Part shown: piece by piece, positions 7,362 through 12,759 of the stretch
Numbering within the stretch: the stretch's first letter is position 1
Layout of the letters: every line of letters starts with the position of its first letter
Translations under genes and position numbers: made by a program
The notes under the pieces: model-generated
Databases searched by the model: none
Told to the model about the DNA's origin: nothing
What the model saw: only the letters and a program-made list of their open reading frames with translations
Assembly: GCA_020024855.1 (NCBI GenBank)
Contig: JAHHTB010000015.1
Span: 1 to 20,034 of the forward strand
Direction of reading: 5' to 3'
Length of the DNA stretch: 20,034 bases
From: Fusobacterium sp.
GTDB lineage: Bacteria > Fusobacteriota > Fusobacteriia > Fusobacteriales > Fusobacteriaceae

Positions 7362-7411
7362 ATCTAGGATAGTTCTAAATTTATTTTTTTAATATATTAA
7401 AAATTAGATTT
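7360..7411 (+). promoter_or_regulatory. A/T-rich leader hairpin ahead of the terminator
   Basis: AAATCTA at 7360-7366 can pair with TAGATTT at 7405-7411. The enclosed part holds an 18-base perfect palindrome at 7386-7403, centred on AATATATT. The right arm abuts the 5' arm of the terminator and could compete with it. The fold is weak because it is nearly all A/U. Confidence 0.35.
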
Positions 7412-7412
7412 T

Positions 7413-7452
7413 AAAACCAGCTTTAGTTTATAAAAAATAGAGCTGGTTTTTT
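7413..7452 (+). terminator. Strong intrinsic terminator (attenuator candidate)
   Basis: A 13-bp stem pairs 7413-7425 with 7438-7450, with one G-U pair and a 12-base loop. The core is CCAGC/GCTGG and six T residues follow. It lies between the consensus promoter and the DUF969 gene. No comparable promoter is visible after it, so expression of the downstream genes probably depends on read-through. Confidence 0.85.
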
Positions 7453-7520
7453 ATATAAAAATAAATAACAAAGCAAACAATTAAATTTGTAATAAAAATT
7501 TTTATGTAAGGAGAGAGAAT

Positions 7521-8189
7521 ATGATTAAGCTAGTAGGTATTTTATTAATTTTGATTGGGTTTACTTTGAAACTTGATACTATTGCAGTAGTTTTAATAGC
7601 TGGATTGGTAACAGGTTTAGCATCATCTATGGATATTACAGAAGTATTAAATATTTTAGGAAATTCTTTTGTAGAAAATAGATATGTAACTCTTTTACTT
7701 TTAACATTACCAACAATAGGAATTTTAGAGAGAAATGGACTAAGAGAAAGAGCTGGAAAATGTATAAGAGCATTAAAAGGGGCAACAACAGGAAAAGTTT
7801 TATCACTTTATTTAGTTATTAGAGCAGTTCTTGCAGCTATGTCAATTAGTTTAGGAGGGCATGTTCAAATAATAAGACCTATTATCTATCCAATGGCAAA
7901 GGGAGCTAGTGAGAAAGATAAGGAATTAGATAAAAAGCTAGATGAAGAATTGAAAGGATTAGCAAACAGTATGGAAAACTTTGGAAATTTCTATGGGCAA
8001 AATATATTTATAGCTTCACCAGGAGTATTACTTATTCTTGGAACAATGAAAGGGGCAGGGGTAAATGTAGATGCTTATGATATTGCAAAGGCTAGTATTC
8101 CAATGGCTATTATAGTTATTGTTTTGGTTGGATTAAGAAACTTTATCTTTGATAAAAAAATAGCAAAACAAATGGGAAAAGGTGAGTAG
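7521..8189 (+). CDS. DUF969 family membrane protein, putative pyroglutamyl-compound permease subunit
   Basis: This is a 222-residue integral membrane protein with hydrophobic segments near residues 2-16, 20-36, 56-69, 93-112, 161-175 and 190-206. Recognisable family features are ERNGLRERAGK at 70-80, SLGGHVQIIRP at 110-120 and MENFGNFYGQN at 151-161. The Gly-Gly-His and Asn-Phe-Gly segments sit at membrane edges, where they could line a path. It is found together with DUF979 and pyroglutamyl peptidase in many Firmicutes and Fusobacteria, which suggests transport of 5-oxoproline or pyroglutamyl peptides. This role is inferred from context. AAGGAGAGAG lies just before the ATG, and the stop overlaps or abuts the DUF979 start. 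Confidence 0.85.
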   Translation: MIKLVGILLILIGFTLKLDTIAVVLIAGLVTGLASSMDITEVLNILGNSFVENRYVTLLLLTLPTIGILERNGLRERAGKCIRALKGATTGKVLSLYLVIRAVLAAMSISLGGHVQIIRPIIYPMAKGASEKDKELDKKLDEELKGLANSMENFGNFYGQNIFIASPGVLLILGTMKGAGVNVDAYDIAKASIPMAIIVIVLVGLRNFIFDKKIAKQMGKGE

Positions 8190-8190
8190 T

Positions 8191-9114
8191 ATGATGGATG
8201 TGAGCAAAATAATATTTGAGATAATGTATGTAGTTTCTGGAATAATTTTAATTTCAACAGGAATTTATAATTTAGTAGATAAGAATAATCCAAAAAGATT
8301 TGGTTCAGCTTTATTTTGGATAATAACAGGGATAATTTTTATTGCAGGACCATATATGAATAAAACAGTAGTTGGTGGATTACTTGTAGTTTTAGGAATA
8401 CTAACTGTTACTAAAAATATTAAAATAGGAAATTTAATAAATAGTAGTGAAGAATATAGAAAAGAAAAAAGTGAGAAAATAGGAAATAAAATATTTATAC
8501 CAGCTCTTTCTATTGGTGTTGTAGCTTTCTCAGTTGCACAATTTACAAAATTAGGTGGGCTTGTAGGACTTGGATTTGGAGCTTTAGTTTCTTTAATTCT
8601 TACATTAATAACAACAAAAGAAAATCCAAAATATATATCTTATGATTCTTCAAGAATATTACAACAAATGGGACCAAATGTAATTCTTCCACAACTTCTT
8701 GGAGCTTTGGGAGTATTATTCTCAACAGCTGGAGTTGGAGAGGTTATAGCTCAGATGATGAAAGGTGTTATCCCAGCAGATAGTAGATTTTTTGGAGTTG
8801 TAGGATATTGTGTGGCTATGGCATTATTCACTATGATAATGGGAAATGCTTTTGCAGCCTTTGCAGTGATAACAACAGGAATTGGAATTCCATTTGTTGT
8901 TCATTTAGGGGCAAATCCAGCAATAGTTGGAGCTTTAGGAATTACAGCAGGATATTGTGGAACACTTATGACACCAATGGCAGCAAACTTTAATATAATT
9001 CCAGCCTCAATTCTTGAAATGAAAAATAAGAATGGGGTAATATTAACTCAAGCACCAATAGCTATAATATTACTTGCAATTCATATTCTACTTATGTACA
9101 CTTTAGCTTTTTAG
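8191..9114 (+). CDS. DUF979 family membrane protein, partner of DUF969
   Basis: This membrane protein of about 307 residues has roughly eight to nine hydrophobic segments. A conserved-looking stretch runs from MGPNVILPQLLGALGVLFSTAGVGEVI to the C-terminal half with MGNAFAAFAVITTGIGIPF and GITAGYCGTLMTPMAANFN. I recognise this as DUF979. I chose the ATG at 8191, one base after the DUF969 stop, because AAAGGTGAG lies at the right distance. A GTG at 8182 in the same frame would add three residues and overlap the DUF969 end. The order DUF969, DUF979, pcp suggests a two-part permease feeding the peptidase. Direct evidence for the substrate is absent. Confidence 0.85.
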   Translation: MMDVSKIIFEIMYVVSGIILISTGIYNLVDKNNPKRFGSALFWIITGIIFIAGPYMNKTVVGGLLVVLGILTVTKNIKIGNLINSSEEYRKEKSEKIGNKIFIPALSIGVVAFSVAQFTKLGGLVGLGFGALVSLILTLITTKENPKYISYDSSRILQQMGPNVILPQLLGALGVLFSTAGVGEVIAQMMKGVIPADSRFFGVVGYCVAMALFTMIMGNAFAAFAVITTGIGIPFVVHLGANPAIVGALGITAGYCGTLMTPMAANFNIIPASILEMKNKNGVILTQAPIAIILLAIHILLMYTLAF

Positions 9115-9149
9115 TGATATAAAAATATAGAAAAATAGGAGGAAAAAAT

Positions 9150-9791
9150 ATGAAACTATTAATTACAGGATTTGAACCATTTGGAGGAGAAAAAGTAAAT
9201 CCAGCTTGGGAAGCAGTAAATAGATTACCAGAAAATATTGACGGAATGGAGATTGTAAAATTACAAATTCCTACTGTGTTTAAAAAATCATATGAAAAAT
9301 TATTTGTAAATATAGACAAAGAAAAACCGGATTTTGTTCTTTGTGTTGGACAAGCTGGTGGAAGATATGATATAACAGTTGAAAGAGTTGCTATAAATAT
9401 GGACGATGGAAGAATTCCAGATAATGATGGATATCAACCAGTTGATACACCAATATTTGAAGATGGAGAAAATGCATATTTCTCAAATTTACCAATAAAA
9501 GCTATGGTAGAAGAGATAAAAAAAATTGAAATACCTGCATCTGTATCTAATAGTGCTGGAACTTATGTATGTAACCATATAATGTATTCACTTCTTTATT
9601 ATATTAGTAAAAATAATCTTAATACAAAAGGTGGATTTATTCATGTTCCATATATAAATCAACAAGTAATGGATAAAAAAGAAACTCCATTTATGGAATT
9701 GAATACAATAGTAAAAGCTCTTGAAATAGCTGTAAAAGCTATAAAAAACTATGAAACAGATATAAAAACTGCTGGTGGAAAAGAGCATTAA
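9150..9791 (+). CDS. pcp: Pyroglutamyl-peptidase I (pyrrolidone-carboxylate peptidase)
   Basis: This cytoplasmic cysteine peptidase (family C15) removes N-terminal pyroglutamate from peptides. The 213 residues match the family. The opening is LLITGFEPFGGEKVNP at 3-18. The catalytic triad falls on Glu78 in ITVERVAIN, Cys141 in SAGTYVCNHIMY and His165 in GGFIHVPY. Each lies three positions before the residue numbered 81, 144 and 168 in the Bacillus enzyme, so spacing is conserved. AGGAGG lies eight bases upstream of the ATG, 35 bases after the DUF979 stop. The operon context suggests that imported pyroglutamyl peptides are the natural substrate. Confidence 0.96.
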   Translation: MKLLITGFEPFGGEKVNPAWEAVNRLPENIDGMEIVKLQIPTVFKKSYEKLFVNIDKEKPDFVLCVGQAGGRYDITVERVAINMDDGRIPDNDGYQPVDTPIFEDGENAYFSNLPIKAMVEEIKKIEIPASVSNSAGTYVCNHIMYSLLYYISKNNLNTKGGFIHVPYINQQVMDKKETPFMELNTIVKALEIAVKAIKNYETDIKTAGGKEH

Positions 9792-9800
9792 TCTTTAATG

Positions 9801-10030
9801 TAAAAAAATAAAATTAAGGGACTATTAGATTTCTTAAATTGTAAAACGAAAAATTTCTTTCATAAAAATATTTTTTATTTATCTTGTTCGTTTCACTAAA
9901 AATGATAAACTCGTTTCACTCAAACATATCATTTTTGACGTTCAACTCACTTCATAATTAACAAAAATATTTTTAAATATATAAAATTTTAGTTTTACAA
10001 ATTTCTAATAGTCCCTTTTATTTTTTTTAA
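9801..10030. repeat. Long imperfect inverted repeat with internal repeats, MITE-like
   Basis: The outer arms AGGGACTATTAGA (9817-9829) and its exact complement (10004-10016) continue inward as AAATTGTAAAAC (9836-9847) facing GTTTTACAAATTT (9992-10004), and as two copies of AAAAATATTTTT (9864-9875 and 9963-9974). Outside, A-runs face T-runs. The core has the direct repeat TCGTTTCACT at 9888-9897 and 9911-9920, and a second hairpin AAAAATGATA/TATCATTTTT (9898-9907 with 9927-9936). No ORF lies inside and no clear target duplication is seen. It could be a non-autonomous mobile element or dispersed intergenic repeat, and may also terminate pcp transcription. Confidence 0.7.
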
Positions 10031-10040
10031 GATAAAATTA

Positions 10041-10049
10041 TGATATAAT
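10041..10049 (+). promoter_or_regulatory. Extended -10 promoter of yaaA
   Basis: TGATATAAT matches the extended -10 form TGnTATAAT. The -35 position holds only T-rich sequence from the edge of the inverted repeat. Transcription would start near 10056, which lies after the ATG at 10054 and so supports the downstream start at 10093. Confidence 0.6.
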
Positions 10050-10092
10050 CTTCATGTCAATTTTAGATATTTATATATGGAAAGAGGTTGTT

Positions 10093-10818
10093 ATGAAGAT
10101 AGTTTTTTCACCAAGTAAGACAATGAAATTTAAGAAAATAAATTTTTCTAGCTCAAAAGAGATTAGATTTTTAGATAAGACTGATATACTTGTAAAGAGA
10201 TTAAAGGAATTTTCTGTTGAGGAGATTGGAAAGTTATTTAAACTAAAAGGGGAGCTTTTAGAGAAAACTTACGAGAATATTAGAGATTTTTCCAATTTAG
10301 AAAGTAGTGAGGCACTTTCTCTTTATGATGGGGTTACTTTTAGACAACTTGAAACAGATAGATATACTGAAAATAATATAGATTATTTAAATAAAAATCT
10401 TTTTATATTTTCAGCCCTTTATGGTATCCTTTCACCAAACACTAGAATTAAGCCATATCGCCTTGATATGACAATTAGTTTTTTAGATGAAAGCCTTTAT
10501 AAATTTTGGCAAGAAGATATAAATAATTATTTAGAAAAATATAAAGATGAGGTATTTATAAACTTAGCCTCTAAAGAGTTTTCAAAATTTTTAGATTATA
10601 AAAAATTTAAAGTGCTTGATGTTGAATTTAGACAAAATGTAAATGGAACTTTAAAAAATATAAGTACAGAGGGTAAAAAGGCAAGAGGAATGCTATTAAA
10701 CTATATGGCAATTAATAATATTTTAGATGTAGAAAAAATAAAAGAGTTTTCAGAAGAGGGGTATAGATATTCAGAAGAAAATTCTAATGAGAAAAAGATA
10801 TTTTTTATAAAAGATTAA
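10093..10818 (+). CDS. yaaA: Peroxide stress protein YaaA (DUF328/UPF0246)
   Basis: YaaA proteins limit free iron and protect DNA and protein under hydrogen peroxide stress. The chosen ATG gives 241 residues beginning MKIVFSPSKTM, the family's usual start; an upstream in-frame ATG at 10054 would add 13 residues that do not fit the family and overlap the predicted transcription start. An AGAGG site lies about five bases upstream of 10093. Further family segments are ALYGILSPNTRIKPYRLDM at about 108-126, NLASKEFSK in the middle of the C-terminal half, and KARGMLLNYM at about 197-206. The position next to dinB is compatible with a stress-response pair, but both have their own promoter-like sequences. 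Confidence 0.93.
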   Translation: MKIVFSPSKTMKFKKINFSSSKEIRFLDKTDILVKRLKEFSVEEIGKLFKLKGELLEKTYENIRDFSNLESSEALSLYDGVTFRQLETDRYTENNIDYLNKNLFIFSALYGILSPNTRIKPYRLDMTISFLDESLYKFWQEDINNYLEKYKDEVFINLASKEFSKFLDYKKFKVLDVEFRQNVNGTLKNISTEGKKARGMLLNYMAINNILDVEKIKEFSEEGYRYSEENSNEKKIFFIKD

Positions 10819-10820
10819 TA

Positions 10821-10849
10821 TTCAAATTATCTAAAAATTATGATAATAT
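10821..10849 (+). promoter_or_regulatory. Candidate dinB promoter
   Basis: TTCAAA at 10821-10826, a 17-base spacer and TAATAT at 10844-10849, with an extended-type TG at 10841-10842, lie about 40 bases before the dinB ATG. The hexamers are moderate, and the A/T-rich background makes chance matches likely. I see no clear LexA-type palindrome. Confidence 0.4.
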
Positions 10850-10888
10850 ATAAATATATTTATTGATAATTTTGTAAGAGGTATATTT

Positions 10889-11947
10889 ATGAAAGACAGA
10901 GTAATACTCCACTATGATATGGACGCCTTCTATGCTTCAGTAGAAATAAGAGATAACCCACAATTAAAAAATAGACCCTTAGTTGTAGGTGGAGGAGTTG
11001 TTACTACTGCAAGTTATCCAGCAAGAAAATATGGAGTACATTCAGCCATGAGTGTTCTAGAAGCTAGGATACTATGTCCAAATCTAATAGTTGTTCCATG
11101 TGATAAAAATAAATATATAAATGAATCTAGGTATATTCATTTTCTTGTGGAAAAAGTTACAAATAAAGTTGAGTATATTGCTCTTGATGAGGGCTTTTTA
11201 GATGTTACAGAGGTTATAAAAAAATTTCCTTCAAAAAAATATTTTGCAGAAAAATTTAAAGAAAGAATTTATAAAAAAACGGGACTAACTTGCTCTGTTG
11301 GAATAGGGTATAATAAACTTACTGCAAAGATAGCAAGTGATATTAATAAACCAAATGGTTTTCATATATTTAATAATTCAGACGAGTTTATAGCTTATAT
11401 AAGTGATAAGGAGATAAAAATTATTCCAGGAGTGGGTAAAAAGTTTAGAACACTTTTAGAAAAAAAGAAGATAACAAAGGTAAAAGATGTTTATAAATTT
11501 TCAATACAAGAACTTATTTCAATGTTTTCAATTTCAAGGGGCTCACTCTTATATTTTTATAGTAGAGGGCTTGATGATAGTCCTGTTGCAAGAGATAGAA
11601 AACATTTATCCATTGGAAATGAAACAACATATAGAGAGCCACTTAAAACAGATGAGGAGATCATAAGGGGTTACACACTTATGTTTGAAAAAAGTTATAA
11701 GAGGCTTGTTGAAAGTAAATTTGTATGTAAAAATATTGGGATAAAAGTGAGATACCAAGATTTTACAACTATTAGCAGAAGTAAAAATTTACATGAAAAA
11801 ACAGATAATAAAATAGAACTTTTTTCAGTTGTAGAAGAACTTTTTGATGAGATAGAAAAAAGAGAAGATATAAGACTTCTTGGAGTATCTTTTTCAAATA
11901 TCACTAAGAAAAATAAGTTTAGAGTGCAACTTACTTTTACATTTTAA
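10889..11947 (+). CDS. dinB: DNA polymerase IV (Y-family translesion polymerase DinB)
   Basis: This is a distributive, error-prone polymerase that extends past damaged template bases. The 352 residues match DinB. Catalytic carboxylates are Asp10 in HYDMDAFYASVE and Asp100-Glu101 in ALDEGFLDVT. The steric-gate position is Tyr15. TASYPARKYGVHSAM at 40-54 and CSVGIGYNKLTAKIASDINKPNG at 135-157 are family motifs. A helix-hairpin-helix segment PGVGKKFRTLL lies at 180-190, followed by the little-finger domain. The C-terminus QLTFTF at 347-352 fits a sliding-clamp-binding motif. A GAGG site lies about eight bases before the ATG, and a strong terminator follows directly. Confidence 0.96.
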   Translation: MKDRVILHYDMDAFYASVEIRDNPQLKNRPLVVGGGVVTTASYPARKYGVHSAMSVLEARILCPNLIVVPCDKNKYINESRYIHFLVEKVTNKVEYIALDEGFLDVTEVIKKFPSKKYFAEKFKERIYKKTGLTCSVGIGYNKLTAKIASDINKPNGFHIFNNSDEFIAYISDKEIKIIPGVGKKFRTLLEKKKITKVKDVYKFSIQELISMFSISRGSLLYFYSRGLDDSPVARDRKHLSIGNETTYREPLKTDEEIIRGYTLMFEKSYKRLVESKFVCKNIGIKVRYQDFTTISRSKNLHEKTDNKIELFSVVEELFDEIEKREDIRLLGVSFSNITKKNKFRVQLTFTF

Positions 11948-11950
11948 ATA

Positions 11951-11979
11951 AAAAAGCCTGTGATATTCACAGGCTTTTT
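11951..11979. terminator. Bidirectional terminator after dinB
   Basis: A 13-bp perfect stem (11951-11963 with 11967-11979) encloses the loop TAT. The core GCCTGTGA/TCACAGGC is flanked by A-run and T-run, so it works on both strands. It lies three bases after the dinB stop and one base after the end of the convergent 27-residue ORF. Confidence 0.93.
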
Positions 11980-11980
11980 G

Positions 11981-12064
11981 TTATTCGCCCCTATAAAAAC
12001 TTTCGAGTTTCTTAAGAATGAATACTACAAGACGTACAATAAAGATTTTCTTTTCTGTTTTCAT
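11981..12064 (-). CDS. 27-residue small protein candidate, function unknown
   Basis: ATG at 12064 follows a perfect AGGAGG with a five-base spacer and encodes MKTEKKIFIVRLVVFILKKL followed by ESFYRGE, ending in TAA at 11983-11981. Residues 7-17 are hydrophobic, flanked by Lys/Arg on both sides, so the peptide could be a short membrane-associated or amphipathic helix. It starts 23 bases after the 105-residue gene and ends one base before the terminator. The excellent ribosome-binding site and the tight fit between gene and terminator argue that it is real. I do not recognise a family. A membrane-active peptide or a small regulatory subunit are both possible. Confidence 0.65.
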   Translation of the reverse strand: MKTEKKIFIVRLVVFILKKLESFYRGE

Positions 12065-12087
12065 TTATACCTCCTGTAATTAAGGTA

Positions 12088-12405
12088 TTAAATTACCTCT
12101 TTTTGAGCATTTGCAATGTAATATTCAAGTGCAACAATTTCAGCTTTTTCAACATCAATTCTTTTTATAGAAGTTTCACCAGCTTTAATCTCTTTCTTAA
12201 TAGATTCTGTCCATTCAGTGAAAGATTCATAAGCTGAATCAGGTGGTAAAGATTCACCACTGTCAACAAGTTTTTGAACATAAGTAAGAACTGCTTTGTC
12301 ATCATCAAGCTCTTTCTTGTAACTTACCTCTCTTTCAATAGATTTTTTTAATTTTGCAACTACCTCAGTGATGATGTCTTTTGTTTCTTGAACTGTTAAT
12401 GCCAT
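12088..12405 (-). CDS. Hypothetical 105-residue charged helical protein
   Basis: I do not recognise this family. The sequence is highly charged and predicted helical, with a probable coiled coil over about residues 5-48 (LTVQETKDIITEVVAKLKKS onward) and a second helix pair from about 58 to the end. A Gly-Glu-Ser-Leu-Pro-Pro turn lies at about 50-55. There is no signal peptide, membrane segment or cysteine. AAGGAGG lies about six bases before the ATG. The next gene in the same direction is a 27-residue peptide that shares its transcript. It is a complete gene with well-formed signals. Possible roles include a scaffold, or a partner or neutraliser of the small peptide, but these are guesses. 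Confidence 0.8.
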   Translation of the reverse strand: MALTVQETKDIITEVVAKLKKSIEREVSYKKELDDDKAVLTYVQKLVDSGESLPPDSAYESFTEWTESIKKEIKAGETSIKRIDVEKAEIVALEYYIANAQKEVI

Positions 12406-12759
12406 TTTACTACCTCCTTAAAAATTTTTTATTTATCCCTTAGGACACTTAAATTATACATAATAAAGAGAAAAACTGTATTTTTGTCAAAAATCCTGTG
12501 GACACAATGGACAAAAAATGAAATATTTTTGATTTTTATATGTAAAAATGTTATACTTAATGGGATATATGGTTATTATGGAGTTATATTTTTTGAGTAA
12601 GTAGTAAGAGAAAAATTATCAAATCAAAAGATTTTTATGGATATAAATAATTGGTTTTAAAATTATTAAAACATAAAAAATCATTTATAATTTTTCCCTT
12701 ATTATTTACCAGACTCTGTAATATCTTTTAAAAAATTAAAAATTTAGGAGGACTAATTA
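12406..12759. other. 354-base intergenic region between the hypothetical operon and pnp
   Basis: The region holds divergent promoters. On the minus strand, TTGACA (12485-12490) is followed by TATTAT at a 19-base spacing, and a TATAAT lies at 12453-12458 with no good -35; these probably serve the 105-residue gene. On the plus strand the pnp promoter lies at 12529-12557. A direct repeat of TGTCCA with a nine-base period lies around 12496-12512. The remaining sequence is the pnp leader, with a weak A/U hairpin (GTTTTAA 12654-12660 with TTAAAAC 12666-12672) and a second TATAAT at 12686-12691. No convincing ORF is present. Confidence 0.55.
12529..12557 (+). promoter_or_regulatory. Promoter of the pnp operon
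   Basis: TTGATT at 12529-12534, a 17-base spacer and TATACT at 12552-12557 form a good sigma-70 promoter. The start of transcription near 12564 leaves a leader of about 195 bases before the pnp ATG, unusually long for this window. Confidence 0.65.

Noticed and set aside
7268..7452. T-box leader or known riboswitch in the region before DUF969
   Set aside because: I see no T-box TGGNACCGCG-type sequence and no recognisable aptamer core. The leader-ORF plus terminator description is all I can support.
9864..9974. Possible CRISPR-like or tandem array in the repeat region after pcp
   Set aside because: Repeats are inverted or occur only twice, with no regular spacer lengths; the arrangement fits an inverted-repeat element.
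12571..12606. Short ORF beginning ATGGTTATTATG in the pnp leader
   Set aside because: It has only about ten codons, no proper ribosome-binding site, and no sign of conservation visible from one sequence.
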